A DNA stretch of 64,000 bases from an uncultured Gammaproteobacteria bacterium (GCA_913058345.1 CAJXQR010000002.1:248001-312000), one strand, 5' to 3'. Positions 19,576-28,495 are shown, counted from the stretch's first letter. Notes: generated from the sequence alone by a model not told the origin. Numbers and translations are program-made.

Positions 19576-19941
19576 TCAGCGGGCGGTAAACTCGTCAATC
19601 GTCTTTACCAAGTCTTTCTCCACCACTGGTTTGGTCAGGTAGGCCCGAGCGCCTTGTCGAGAGCCCCAGACACGGTCTGTTTCCTGGTTTTTCATCGTCA
19701 CCATAATGACCGGGATATGTGCTGTGGCGCTTGCTTTCGTCAATTGACGAGTTGCCTGAAAACCATTCAGGCCCGGCATCACAATATCCATCAACACCAC
19801 GTCGGGCAGCTCATTCGTTGCCACCTTAACGCCATCTTCACCTGATTGGGCAGTCAGTACAGAATGTCCATTTTTTTCGAGCATTTCCTTAAGCTTGAAT
19901 ATTTCTGTCTGCGAATCATCTACTACTAACACTCTGGCCAT
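19576..19941 (-). CDS. pilH: PilH, single-domain CheY-like response regulator
   Basis: This is a stand-alone receiver of 121 residues phosphorylated by ChpA. In P. aeruginosa PilH supports pilus retraction and counterbalances PilG. It has the acidic pair VVDDS near residue 6-8, the phospho-acceptor Asp in VLMDIVMPGLNG near 52, the Thr switch in IIMVTMK-type IPVIMVTMK, and the conserved Lys in YLTKPV near 105. It begins two bases after the pilG stop, with the ribosome site inside pilG (CAGGAGGC), and precedes pilI. Confidence 0.93.
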   Translation of the reverse strand: MARVLVVDDSQTEIFKLKEMLEKNGHSVLTAQSGEDGVKVATNELPDVVLMDIVMPGLNGFQATRQLTKASATAHIPVIMVTMKNQETDRVWGSRQGARAYLTKPVVEKDLVKTIDEFTAR

Positions 19942-19943
19942 AA

Positions 19944-20366
19944 TTAAATTCCAGCCTCCTGAATGGAGGTACCTTCCATTGCTTTGGGTGTGACTATCCT
20001 TTCGAGCACGTCGAATAATTCATTCTTACTAAAAGGTTTTGTCAGATATTCGTCTGCGCCAACAATACGGCCCTTGGCTTTATCAAATAAGCCATCTTTA
20101 CTTGACAACATAATCACTGGTGTCTGCTTAAATTCATTGTTATTTTTTATCAAAGCACAGGTTTGATAGCCATCTAAGCGCGGCATCATGATGTCAACAA
20201 AAATAACATCAGGTACCACATCGACAATTTTTGCTAGCGAATCAAAACCATCAACAGCCGTCACCACATCGCAACCAGCCTTCGACAATATTGTCTCTGC
20301 GGTGCGTCTTATCGTATTACTATCATCCACAACCATTACTTTTAACGCTTCAAAATTGACCGACAT
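19944..20366 (-). CDS. pilG: PilG, single-domain CheY-like response regulator
   Basis: First gene of the Pil-Chp operon, a 140-residue receiver that in P. aeruginosa promotes pilus extension and cAMP synthesis. I chose the ATG preceded by a purine block (AAGGGGGGGG); a frame 28 codons longer exists but lacks homologous sequence. It has VVDDS near residue 13-15, the phospho-acceptor in FVDIMMPRLDG near 58, VIMLSSKDG, and the conserved Lys in YLTKPFS near 109. Order and sizes match pilGHIJK of Pseudomonas. It is divergent from gshB, as in P. aeruginosa. Confidence 0.94.
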   Translation of the reverse strand: MSVNFEALKVMVVDDSNTIRRTAETILSKAGCDVVTAVDGFDSLAKIVDVVPDVIFVDIMMPRLDGYQTCALIKNNNEFKQTPVIMLSSKDGLFDKAKGRIVGADEYLTKPFSKNELFDVLERIVTPKAMEGTSIQEAGI

Positions 20367-20509
20367 GCCCCCCCCTTGTCCCGTTACATAAGGCCCTATT
20401 AAGTTAGGTACGTATTGCGAATTTGAATTTTTAACACAATAAAACTCCATTAGCCATCAACAGGCCAAGTCTAAATCAATTTGCTAGACAGGCTTCGCAA
20501 ATAAAGGGC

Positions 20510-20539
20510 TTGTCAGCAGTACCGAGCATCATTTATAAG
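20510..20539 (+). promoter_or_regulatory. Candidate sigma-70 promoter of gshB
   Basis: TTGTCA (5 of 6) and TATAAG (5 of 6) are separated by 18 bases. A transcript starting about seven bases on would begin near 20546. That lies after the first possible gshB start and before the preferred one, so it supports the start chosen for gshB. Confidence 0.5.
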
Positions 20540-20574
20540 TTATGCCCCTACACAATAAAGCGACAGTGAACCCT

Positions 20575-21525
20575 ATGCAGATCTCTCTTGGCGTGGTTAT
20601 GGATCCTATTGACAGGATCAATGTAAAAAAAGATACGACACTGACATTACTTTTAGCTGCACAAGAGCAGGGCTGGTCTCTTTTTTATATGGAAATGGAC
20701 GACCTGGCCATTATCAACGGCAGGGCCGTCGCCAGACAGCGCGCACTCAAGGTATACGACGACCTCGAACATTGGTACGAGCTCGGAGAGCCTGTCGACA
20801 AACCCATGGCAGAGCTCGATTGCATTTTGATGCGCAAAGACCCTCCTTTTGACAGTGAATTTATTTACGCCACCTATACTCTCGAAGCCGCCGAAAGAGA
20901 GGGCGTGCTCGTCGTTAATAAGCCTCAAAGTTTACGAGACTGTAATGAAAAGATCTTTGCCACTCAGTTCCCCGAGTGCACACCTCCTCTGCTAGTAAGC
21001 CGTGACACTGACCGTTTACGAGCTTTTCACCAGCAATACAGTGATGTGATTTATAAACCCCTTGACGGTATGGGCGGCACCGGCATTTTTCGTGTACGCC
21101 AGGACGACCCCAATGTCAGTGTCATTATCGAGACCCTCACTGAGCTGGGCACTCGAACAATAATGGTGCAACGCTACATCCCAGAAATTACCGACGGCGA
21201 TAAACGCATATTGGTCATCGATGGCGAACCTGTACCCTTCTGTCTGGCCCGTGTACCCGCAAAAGGTGAAACACGTGGCAATCTTGCTGCCGGCGGCCGT
21301 GGTATTGTTCAAGCCCTGAGTGAGCGCGATCTGGAGATTACTGCTCGGGTTGCTCCCACGCTACGCGAGAAAGGCTTTCTTTTTGCTGGGCTTGACGTAA
21401 TCGGTAACTATCTTACGGAGATCAATGTCACTAGCCCCACTTGTGCCAGAGAGATTGATCGCGAACAAAATACACATATTGGCGCCCGACTAATGACCGC
21501 CATTAGCCAACGGCTGAACAAATAG
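20575..21525 (+). CDS. gshB: Glutathione synthetase
   Basis: ATP-grasp enzyme that joins gamma-glutamylcysteine and glycine to make glutathione. I used the second ATG because the family begins with a short lead into LGVVMDPI, giving 316 residues, the same as E. coli GshB. The first ATG, 33 bases upstream, would precede the predicted transcript start. Visible motifs are KPLDGMGGTGIFRV in the ATP-grasp region, GDKRILVIDGEPVP, and GLDVIGNYLTEINVTSPT near the C-terminus, which holds Mg/ATP ligands. Its partner gshA lies 20 kb away at 41392. It leads a short operon with tonB, yqgE and yqgF, an arrangement shared with Pseudomonas. Confidence 0.96.
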   Translation: MQISLGVVMDPIDRINVKKDTTLTLLLAAQEQGWSLFYMEMDDLAIINGRAVARQRALKVYDDLEHWYELGEPVDKPMAELDCILMRKDPPFDSEFIYATYTLEAAEREGVLVVNKPQSLRDCNEKIFATQFPECTPPLLVSRDTDRLRAFHQQYSDVIYKPLDGMGGTGIFRVRQDDPNVSVIIETLTELGTRTIMVQRYIPEITDGDKRILVIDGEPVPFCLARVPAKGETRGNLAAGGRGIVQALSERDLEITARVAPTLREKGFLFAGLDVIGNYLTEINVTSPTCAREIDREQNTHIGARLMTAISQRLNK

Positions 21526-21540
21526 GAAACGATACGTTTC
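21526..21540 (+). other. Short inverted repeat in the gshB-tonB gap
   Basis: GAAACG-ATA-CGTTTC is a perfect 6-bp inverted repeat lying directly between an AGGAAA-like ribosome site and the tonB ATG. Folded as RNA it would shorten the otherwise long distance between them. It could equally be a protein-binding site. Confidence 0.35.
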
Positions 21541-21544
21541 GCAA

Positions 21545-22429
21545 ATGGATACGCATTTTGAACTGACTGACCCCGGCGACGGAAATGACCGTCTGGGGTT
21601 TGCCCTCTTTCTGGCCATCGCCATTCACGCCATTGTGATTTTTGGTATTGGCTTTGCTTTCATGCAACGTTCGGCTGCCCCCCCCAGCCTCGAGGTCACA
21701 TTGGCGCAACGGCCAACAGATGAGAGAAACGATAAAGCCGACATGCTAGCTCAAGCCAATCAACTCGGCAGTGGCGAATTACTCGAACGCAGAGATGTCA
21801 CTACGGACAAACAGTCACCCTACGACGCTAGTGTGCTGCGTGATGTTCAGCCAGCACCTCAACCGGAGCCTCAGCGACTACAAGGAGAACATCGCCAACA
21901 AACCCTTATCACCACACACGCCAATAGCCGGGCTGTTAACAACAAAGTCTCCGAAAAAGGACAGGCAGAAAAGAGGCGGCAGGACGCACCGCAGGTTGTA
22001 CCTGTAGATACCGTTAGCAGTTTACACGCACGACTCGACCAACAGAAACAGGCTTACAATAAAATTCCTAAAGTATTGCGATTAACCTCTGCCAACACCA
22101 AAGCCGCAGATCATGCCGCTTATTTAAATTACTGGATTGAAAAAGTCGAAAAAACAGGCAACCTTTACTACCCAGAGCGCGCACGCACAGGCAAAATTTA
22201 TGGCGAAATACTGATGGTTGTAACCCTCCTACCTGACGGCTCAGTGGAGAATGTTGAAATCGTCTCAAGCTCCGGTCACCCCACTCTCGATCAGGCCGCC
22301 ATTACCACTGTAAGATTAGCCGCCCCCTACGCCTCCCTACCCCAGCAAATGGCGGATTTTGATAAAATTGAAATTACGCGAACCTGGCGCTACATGCCCG
22401 GCAATCAGGTCGTCACCTCTGCCAACTAA
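21545..22429 (+). CDS. TonB-like energy transducer (TonB3-type, type IV pilus-associated neighbourhood)
   Basis: This 294-residue protein has one N-terminal membrane anchor at about residues 17-40 and a long periplasmic region rich in Gln, Arg and Pro. Its C-terminal ~90 residues form a TonB-type domain: YPERARTGKIYGEILMVVTLLPDGSVENVEIVSSSG, shown here only as its hallmark pieces YPERA and GSVENV, followed by LDQAAITTVRLAAPY and a terminal TRTW-like ITRTWRYMP. TonB proteins pass proton-motive energy to outer-membrane partners. In P. aeruginosa the gene in this exact place is tonB3, reported as needed for twitching motility. No exbB/exbD genes are nearby. The link to pili is inferred from synteny. 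Confidence 0.82.
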   Translation: MDTHFELTDPGDGNDRLGFALFLAIAIHAIVIFGIGFAFMQRSAAPPSLEVTLAQRPTDERNDKADMLAQANQLGSGELLERRDVTTDKQSPYDASVLRDVQPAPQPEPQRLQGEHRQQTLITTHANSRAVNNKVSEKGQAEKRRQDAPQVVPVDTVSSLHARLDQQKQAYNKIPKVLRLTSANTKAADHAAYLNYWIEKVEKTGNLYYPERARTGKIYGEILMVVTLLPDGSVENVEIVSSSGHPTLDQAAITTVRLAAPYASLPQQMADFDKIEITRTWRYMPGNQVVTSAN

Positions 22430-22494
22430 AAATCCTAGAACTTGATCTCGGGTTCAACTTGAAATTTTACATTTTTCGCCCAATACTGAGCTCT

Positions 22495-23112
22495 ATGGAA
22501 ACACTTACACCCGATACACTTCAAGCGCCGTCAAATCAAAATGAAACTAGCAGTTTACGCGGACAGCTATTAATTGCGATGCCCGGCTTGCTCGACCCAA
22601 GCTTTGTACATGCCGTCGTATATATTTGTCAGCACTCTTCGGAGGGCGCAATGGGAATCACCATCAACCGCCCACTAGGACTAGTGCTGAGCCAGGTCTT
22701 CGAGCAGCTTGATCTCGATTATTCACCGCCCAATGGCACTCAAACACTCCTATGCGGGGGGCCTGTTGAAGAACAACAGGGGTTTGTCCTGCACAGCACT
22801 ACCCATAAAAAGTGGCAGGCAACCGTCGCCATCAGTGACGATATTTTCCTCACCACCTCGAAAGACATTATTAGTGACCTGGCCAGCAACCAGGGCCCTG
22901 AGGCCGTTTTAATTGCTCTCGGCTACGCGGGTTGGTCGAGTGGCCAGCTGGAACAAGAGCTGCTCGAGAATGCCTGGCTAACAGTGCCAACTGACGCGGA
23001 GCTCTTGTCTAAACTGTTATTCGAGACCCCCCTGGACCAGCGCGCTGATCTCGCTGCCACGAGTATCGGCATTAATCTCAGCCAGCTCAGTAGTAGTGCG
23101 GGGCACGCTTAA
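22495..23112 (+). CDS. yqgE: YqgE/AlgH family protein (DUF179)
   Basis: This 205-residue protein of the UPF0301/AlgH family has no firmly established biochemical role; an AlgH member was linked to alginate regulation in Pseudomonas. Family signatures are GQLLIAMPGLLDPSFVHAVV near residue 22, AMGITINRPL, and LLCGGPVEEQQGFVLH. I took the ATG as start; a TTG-started frame 12 codons longer is less likely. It overlaps the next gene, yqgF, by 17 bases, as these two are coupled in many proteobacteria. Confidence 0.9.
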   Translation: METLTPDTLQAPSNQNETSSLRGQLLIAMPGLLDPSFVHAVVYICQHSSEGAMGITINRPLGLVLSQVFEQLDLDYSPPNGTQTLLCGGPVEEQQGFVLHSTTHKKWQATVAISDDIFLTTSKDIISDLASNQGPEAVLIALGYAGWSSGQLEQELLENAWLTVPTDAELLSKLLFETPLDQRADLAATSIGINLSQLSSSAGHA

Positions 23113-23548
23113 GCTGGACGCGAAGACTATAAGCTGTGTGATGGCCTTTGACTTTGGCACCCGCCAAATTGGTCTCGCCGTCGGCCAGACTCTCACTGCA
23201 TCCGGCCATGCCTTGACTGTCCTTAAGGCCAGAGACGGGCAACCGAACTGGCAGCAAGTTGCCGATCATATTAAACAGTGGCAACCCGACACATTGATCG
23301 TAGGGCTGCCGTTGAATATGGATGGTAGTGAAAGCCCCTTTTGTCAAAGAGCCAGAAAGTTTGCACGTCGTCTGCAAGGGCGCATGGTACTGCCCGTTAA
23401 GATGGTCGACGAACGGCTATCCACAGTTGAAGCAAAATCCAGGGGACGCTACCGCCAAAGCTATCGAGAGAACCCTGTAGATAGTGAGGCGGCCTGTTTG
23501 ATTATTGAGACCTGGCTACAAAATCCCGCGCTTGGCCTCACGCCTTAA
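23096..23548 (+). CDS. yqgF: YqgF/RuvX, putative pre-16S rRNA nuclease
   Basis: RNase H-fold protein; the family is implicated in trimming the 5' end of pre-16S rRNA and was earlier called a Holliday-junction resolvase. Key acidic motifs are present: AFDFGTRQIGLAVGQ near residue 17, VGLPLNMDGSE near 73, VDERLSTVEA near 108, and the final Asp in DSEAACLIIE near 130. The GTG start overlaps yqgE; a later ATG at residue 16 would remove the usual N-terminal strand lead-in. At 150 residues it is slightly longer than E. coli YqgF (138). Confidence 0.92.
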   Translation: MRGTLKLDAKTISCVMAFDFGTRQIGLAVGQTLTASGHALTVLKARDGQPNWQQVADHIKQWQPDTLIVGLPLNMDGSESPFCQRARKFARRLQGRMVLPVKMVDERLSTVEAKSRGRYRQSYRENPVDSEAACLIIETWLQNPALGLTP

Positions 23549-23562
23549 ACGAAACGCGCTAT

Positions 23563-24723
23563 TTAATTATCGAACAGGCGGAAAGATTCTCTATCGCCCT
23601 CATCACCGTCAATCATCAGTTTATCTGCAGCCTGATCAAGGTATTCGACATCCGTTTCTGACTGTAATTTGATCATCAAACGCAAATCATTTTTAGAATC
23701 AGCAGCATTAATAGCCTCTTCATAAGAAATCACCCTCTGCTCGTACAGCTCATACAAAGCCTGATCAAAAGTACGCATACCCAGTTCATTGGAACGGGTC
23801 ATCAACTCTTTGAGCTTGTGTACCTCTCCCTTGCGAATAAGGTCTGCAACTAAAGGTGTATTAATCAATACCTCAAGCGCCGCTCTGCGGCCCGTACCGT
23901 CTGCCATGGGCAATAACTGCTGGGCAAGTATGGCGCGCAGATTGAGGGACAAATCCATCCACAATTGATCATGATTATCCGCTGGAAAGAAGTGCTGGAT
24001 TCGATCGAGAGCCTGGTTAGCGTTGTTAGCGTGCAAAGTTGCCAACACCAAATGGCCGGTTTCCGCAAAGCTAATAGCGAGATCCATGGCTTCACGGGTA
24101 CGAATTTCGCCAATCACGATCACATCTGGCGCCTGGCGCAAGGTATTCTTCAAAGCCACTTCAAACGATTCTGTATCCAGACCTACTTCGCGCTGTGTCA
24201 TAATACAACCCGCGTGCTGGTGGACGAATTCAATGGGATCTTCAATCGAAATGATATGCCCTTTCGTACTACGATTACGGTGACCAATCATTGCCGCCAT
24301 GGACGTCGACTTACCCGTACCCGTCGCACCTACAAAAATAATAATGCCACGCTTGCTCAACACCAGCTCATCTAAAATGGGCGGCAAAAACAGCTCTTCA
24401 GTGGTGGGAATCTCCGTTTCAATACGACGTAAAACCATACCCGCATGATTACGTTGGTAAAAAGCACTCACTCGAAAACGAGCACCTTTGACCGCATCAG
24501 ACTCAATTGCGAAGTTGAGCTCTTTACTGGCACTAAACTCCACGCGCTGCTTGTCATTCATGATGCCTTCGACGAGCTCAAGCGATGCCTCCGGACTAAG
24601 ACTGGCCTTACCGACGGGAATCACCTTGCCGTTAACTTTAATGGAAGGCGGCACACCTGCAGTGATGAATAAATCAGAAGCCTTCTTATCCACCATCAAT
24701 TTTAGCAATGCAAAAAAATCCAC
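23563..24723 (-). CDS. pilU: PilU, PilT-dependent pilus retraction ATPase
   Basis: This hexameric cytoplasmic ATPase works with PilT to depolymerise type IV pili. The 386-residue protein has an N-terminal PAS-like domain, Walker A GATGTGKST near residue 132, the Asp box ISIEDPIEFVH, Walker B VIVIGEIRTREAMD near 205, and the His box GHLVLATLHANNANQA. Its longer acidic C-terminus (DGDEGDRESFRLFDN) and the lack of the AIRNLIRE motif separate it from PilT. It lies 84 bases downstream of pilT, as in Pseudomonas, and is convergent with yqgF. Confidence 0.95.
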   Translation of the reverse strand: MDFFALLKLMVDKKASDLFITAGVPPSIKVNGKVIPVGKASLSPEASLELVEGIMNDKQRVEFSASKELNFAIESDAVKGARFRVSAFYQRNHAGMVLRRIETEIPTTEELFLPPILDELVLSKRGIIIFVGATGTGKSTSMAAMIGHRNRSTKGHIISIEDPIEFVHQHAGCIMTQREVGLDTESFEVALKNTLRQAPDVIVIGEIRTREAMDLAISFAETGHLVLATLHANNANQALDRIQHFFPADNHDQLWMDLSLNLRAILAQQLLPMADGTGRRAALEVLINTPLVADLIRKGEVHKLKELMTRSNELGMRTFDQALYELYEQRVISYEEAINAADSKNDLRLMIKLQSETDVEYLDQAADKLMIDGDEGDRESFRLFDN

Positions 24724-24807
24724 TACTTTGTCCTCACTCTCTCAAGCATTAAATAAACCCGATATAAAGCCACGCCTCAACTGCTGAATACGCCTTTAAC
24801 CAGCCAC

Positions 24808-25842
24808 TTAAAAATCTTCAGGCACCTTGGCTTTTTCACGCGCGGCCTCAGCAGTAATCACGCGCTGCTGCACCAAGGTTTTCAAACACTGATCCATGGT
24901 GACCATACCGTGCGCAGCGCCGGTTTGAATGGCCGAATACATTTGAGCCACCTTGTCTTCACGAATTAAGTTTCGAATGGCAGGAGTGCCAATCATAATT
25001 TCATTGGCAGCCACGCGACCACCGCCCACTTTTTTCATCAGGGACTGAGATATTACTGCTCGTAAGGATTCTGATAACATCGATCTAACCATGTCTTTTT
25101 CAGCGGCAGGAAAAACGTCGACAATCCGGTCAATGGTTTTCGCAGCCGAGGTAGTATGCAACGTGCCAAACACCAAATGACCGGTCTCAGCTGCTGTCAG
25201 CGCCAAACGAATCGTCTCTAGATCCCGCATCTCACCCACCAAAATAATATCCGGGTCTTCTCGCAGAGCAGATCGCAAAGCTTCACTAAAACCGTGGGTA
25301 TCCTTGTGCACTTCCCGCTGGTTAACGAGGCACTTTTTACTCTGGTGAACAAATTCAATCGGGTCCTCAATAGTTAGTATATGGTCGTAGCGGTGATCAT
25401 TAACGTAGTCGACCATTGCTGCTAGCGTAGTACTTTTACCGGAGCCCGTGGGCCCGGTGACTAATACCAGACCGCGAGGTAACAATGAAATATCTCGAAA
25501 GATCTGACCAAAGCCAAGGTCTTCAAGGGTCAAAACAGTCGAGGGAATAGTCCTGAACACCCCCGCCGCACCACGGTTCTGATTGAAAGCATTGACCCGG
25601 AAGCGTGCCACTCCCGGCACCTCGAAGGAAAAGTCAGTCTCCAGAAATTCTTCATAGTCCCGGCGTTGCTTATCGTTCATAATCTCGTAGATGAGACTAT
25701 GTACATCCTTATGCTCCATCGCCGGCAAATTGATCCGACGCATGTCACCGTCCACCCGAATCATCGGTGGCAAACCTGCCGACAGGTGTAAATCTGACGC
25801 GCCTTGCTTGGCACTAAAGGCCAATAGTTCAGTTATATCCAT
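24808..25842 (-). CDS. pilT: PilT, type IV pilus retraction ATPase
   Basis: Hexameric motor ATPase that powers pilus retraction, twitching motility and DNA uptake. The 344-residue length is canonical. Motifs are Walker A TGPTGSGKST near residue 130, Asp box LTIEDPIEFVH, Walker B IILVGEMRDLETIR, His box GHLVFGTLHTTSAAKT, and the PilT-specific AIRNLIRE near 270 that is needed for retraction. It is transcribed divergently from yggS across a gap of about 60 bases, the usual Pseudomonas arrangement, and upstream of pilU. Confidence 0.97.
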   Translation of the reverse strand: MDITELLAFSAKQGASDLHLSAGLPPMIRVDGDMRRINLPAMEHKDVHSLIYEIMNDKQRRDYEEFLETDFSFEVPGVARFRVNAFNQNRGAAGVFRTIPSTVLTLEDLGFGQIFRDISLLPRGLVLVTGPTGSGKSTTLAAMVDYVNDHRYDHILTIEDPIEFVHQSKKCLVNQREVHKDTHGFSEALRSALREDPDIILVGEMRDLETIRLALTAAETGHLVFGTLHTTSAAKTIDRIVDVFPAAEKDMVRSMLSESLRAVISQSLMKKVGGGRVAANEIMIGTPAIRNLIREDKVAQMYSAIQTGAAHGMVTMDQCLKTLVQQRVITAEAAREKAKVPEDF

Positions 25843-25904
25843 TTCTCAGTTCCACTGATTTCGATAACGTGACCGACCGCGATGCAACAACCCACCGCCA
25901 ACCT

Positions 25905-26609
25905 ATGCACAATATTACCGACAACATAAAGCAGGTCTCAGCGTCTCTGCAACAAAGCGCGCAGCAATTCAACAGAAGTGTCGACGAGATCATGCTTTTA
26001 GCCGTCAGCAAGGGGCAAAAACATCAGGCCCTGCGCTTTGCCTGGCAGGCCGGTCTGAAAAACTTCGGTGAAAATTATCTACAGGAAGCACTGGATAAAA
26101 TTGCAGCATTGCATGACATTAATCCTTGCTGGCATTTTATTGGCCCCATTCAATCCAACAAAACACAGGATATTGCCCGACATTTCACTTGGGTGCATTC
26201 CATCGATCGACTCAAAATCGCTCGACGGCTCAGTCAGCAACGGCCCGAAGACATGCCCCCCCTCAATGTCTGCCTACAGGTCAATATTGACAGGGAAGCC
26301 AGCAAGTCGGGCATTGACCCCGAACACTGCCTCGAACTGGCTCTAGCTATAAATGAATTACCCCGCCTGAAATTGCGCGGTCTGATGGTCATCCCCCGAC
26401 AACGCGAGCAGCTCGATACCCAGCGACACCCCTACCGCCAGGCAGCGGAATTGCTCAATAATTTGAAAAAGGGTTCCGCCGCCCTCACTAGTTTAGATAC
26501 ACTTTCAATGGGCATGTCGAGTGACATGCCAGCAGCCATTGCCGAAGGCGCGACCATTGTTCGCGTGGGCACCGCCATTTTTGGCCCGAGAACGACAACC
26601 AAACCTTAA
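25905..26609 (+). CDS. yggS: YggS family pyridoxal-phosphate homeostasis protein
   Basis: Fold-III PLP-binding protein (PLPBP) that buffers pyridoxal 5'-phosphate and affects amino-acid and keto-acid pools; no catalytic activity is established for the family. I chose the ATG giving 234 residues, the length of E. coli YggS; a GTG 12 codons upstream is possible. Visible are the PLP-lysine motif LLAVSKGQ near residue 35, FGENYLQEA, HFIGPIQSNKT near 82, and the phosphate-binding end LSMGMSSDMPAAIAEG and VRVGTAIFG. It heads the yggS-proC-yggT-yggU cluster. Confidence 0.95.
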   Translation: MHNITDNIKQVSASLQQSAQQFNRSVDEIMLLAVSKGQKHQALRFAWQAGLKNFGENYLQEALDKIAALHDINPCWHFIGPIQSNKTQDIARHFTWVHSIDRLKIARRLSQQRPEDMPPLNVCLQVNIDREASKSGIDPEHCLELALAINELPRLKLRGLMVIPRQREQLDTQRHPYRQAAELLNNLKKGSAALTSLDTLSMGMSSDMPAAIAEGATIVRVGTAIFGPRTTTKP

Positions 26610-26630
26610 CCCACAACACAGGAAATCATC

Positions 26631-27452
26631 GTGAGCGAAGCCAAACTGGTATTTATTGGCGGTGGCAATATGGCTACCAGCTTGATCGGCGGTCTGATTG
26701 AAAAAGGCTATCCCACCAGCCACATTGCCGCCTGTGACCCAGTCGTCGATAGCGGTAAGCGACTTAAGGCTGACTTCGGCATCACCACCCACACCGAAAA
26801 TACCACTGCCGCTGCGGAGGCAGACATCATCATTCTCGCTGTCAAACCTCAAATCATGAAAGCTGTTGCCAAGGATTTAGCACCCGCTCTGACTCACAAA
26901 CCACTGGTGATTTCAATTGCCGCCGGTATTACCGCTGCCGCTCTGCAAAGCTGGTTAGGGGAAGAAGTGCCGATTATTCGTTGCATGCCCAACACACCCG
27001 CACTGGTACAAAGTGGTGCCAGTGGGCTCTTTGCAACAAACCTCGTCAATCCCATGCAGCGCCAGCGAGCCGGTGATATTCTCGCAGCCGTTGGCACAGT
27101 GAGCTGGCTCGACAGTGAAGACGACATCGACAAAGTCACCGCTTTATCGGGCAGCGGCCCAGCCTACTTCTTTCTCGTGATAGAAGCGATGACAGAAGCC
27201 GGTATTAAGTTAGGGCTCAACCCAGAAACCGCCCGCCAGTTAACCTTGCAAACAGCTCTCGGCGCCGCCCGCATGGCTGAAGCTAGCGATGTTGATGCCG
27301 CTGAATTACGCAAACGTGTCACTTCGCCCGCAGGCACCACCGAAAAGGCCATTAATCGCCTGCTCGAGAACAAACTACCGGAACACTTTGAGCAAGCCAT
27401 TGCCGCCGCTTATCATCGCGCAAAAGAAATGGCCGACGAGCTGAGCATTTAG
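26631..27452 (+). CDS. proC: Pyrroline-5-carboxylate reductase
   Basis: Catalyses the last step of proline synthesis, NAD(P)H-dependent reduction of 1-pyrroline-5-carboxylate. It is 273 residues long with a GTG start preceded by AGGAAA. The Rossmann motif FIGGGNMATSLIGGL is at the N-terminus, AVKPQ is near residue 71, and the P5CR signature spans GSGPAYFFLVIEAMTEAG into the C-terminal helical domain with TSPAGTTEKAI. It lies 21 bases downstream of yggS. Confidence 0.97.
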   Translation: MSEAKLVFIGGGNMATSLIGGLIEKGYPTSHIAACDPVVDSGKRLKADFGITTHTENTTAAAEADIIILAVKPQIMKAVAKDLAPALTHKPLVISIAAGITAAALQSWLGEEVPIIRCMPNTPALVQSGASGLFATNLVNPMQRQRAGDILAAVGTVSWLDSEDDIDKVTALSGSGPAYFFLVIEAMTEAGIKLGLNPETARQLTLQTALGAARMAEASDVDAAELRKRVTSPAGTTEKAINRLLENKLPEHFEQAIAAAYHRAKEMADELSI

Positions 27453-27503
27453 ACAGCCAGGCTGCCCACCCAATTACCACAAAGAACACTGAACGGAACA
27501 CCT

Positions 27504-28091
27504 ATGAACTCAGTAACAGAAGTTAGCGTTTACTTAATTCAGGCGCTTTCCAGCCTTTATCTATTAATCGTTTTACTGCGCTTTTTGTTACAGCTGTGTA
27601 AAGCGAATTTTTACAACCCTATTTCTCAGTTTATTGTCAAAGCCACTCAATTGCTTCTCGGTCCTATCCGCAGAGTTATACCCCCGGTCAACAATATTGA
27701 TTTTGCCAGCTTACTCGCCGCCCTCGTCATACAACTCGCCGCCATGGAATTAACCTTGCTAGTCGCAGGTGGAGGTCTTATCCCCCTGACAACAGCACTG
27801 GTGTGGGCAGTGATCGGCATTATGTCAATGCTATTAAATATCTTTTTCTACGGCCTCTTTGCTGCCATTATCGTCAGCTGGATCTTGCCACAAAGCCATC
27901 ATCCCGCCATCGCCCTTATCTGGCAGCTTATGGAGCCGGTCATGGCACCCTTTCGAAAAATTTTGCCCAGCATGGGTGGCATCGATCTTTCGCCCATCCT
28001 TATGTTTTTGCTAATTAAAGTACTGCGTATTGTCGTCAGCAATTTCGCGTCCGCCACCCAGCTTCACCCGGGCCTGGTACCCGGCATCTAA
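27504..28091 (+). CDS. yggT: YggT family integral membrane protein
   Basis: This 195-residue inner-membrane protein contains two YggT repeats, each with a pair of hydrophobic segments. The first repeat spans roughly residues 10-85 and the second roughly 105-185. The repeats end in conserved stretches like ILLGPIRRVIPPV (here LLLGPIRRVIPPV) and PVMAPFRKILPSMGGIDLSPI. The family has been tied to osmotic-shock tolerance and cell shape or division in other bacteria, but its molecular role is not settled. A GGAACACCT ribosome site precedes the ATG. Confidence 0.92.
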   Translation: MNSVTEVSVYLIQALSSLYLLIVLLRFLLQLCKANFYNPISQFIVKATQLLLGPIRRVIPPVNNIDFASLLAALVIQLAAMELTLLVAGGGLIPLTTALVWAVIGIMSMLLNIFFYGLFAAIIVSWILPQSHHPAIALIWQLMEPVMAPFRKILPSMGGIDLSPILMFLLIKVLRIVVSNFASATQLHPGLVPGI

Positions 28092-28095
28092 ACTC

Positions 28096-28404
28096 ATGAG
28101 CGCTGAACACTTTTCTCACTTCCAATGGAAAGAGAGCCAAACCCTGTTGCTACACTGCCATGTGCAACCCAGAGCCAGTCGCGATGCGCTTGTCGGCCTG
28201 TATGGCGAGCGACTAAAAGTACACATCACTGCACCACCCGCTGATGGAAAGGCGAATAAACACCTGCTCAAATATATAGCCAAAGAGTTTGGGGTTGCTA
28301 AAGCTCAGGTATCACTTATTCGCGGTGCATCGAGCCGCCAGAAGACGCTGGCAATTGCCGCGCCGCAAACATTGCCTACGGCGGCACACATCACCCGACC
28401 TTGA
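28096..28404 (+). CDS. yggU: YggU family protein (DUF167)
   Basis: This small 102-residue protein of the DUF167 family has unknown function and is found next to yggT across proteobacteria. Signatures are VQPRASRDALVGLYGERLKV near residue 22, the loop APPADGKANKHLLKYIAKEF, and RGASSRQKTL near the end. The start follows the yggT stop by five bases; an overlapping longer frame is not supported by homology. Confidence 0.9.
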   Translation: MSAEHFSHFQWKESQTLLLHCHVQPRASRDALVGLYGERLKVHITAPPADGKANKHLLKYIAKEFGVAKAQVSLIRGASSRQKTLAIAAPQTLPTAAHITRP

Positions 28405-28495
28405 AAGACACTAAATCTTCGTCTGACAGCACCATACCTTGCAGTGCCCCGCTAGCCTCTTTAGACTCCGGCTTTTACTGTTGAATCTTTCACCT

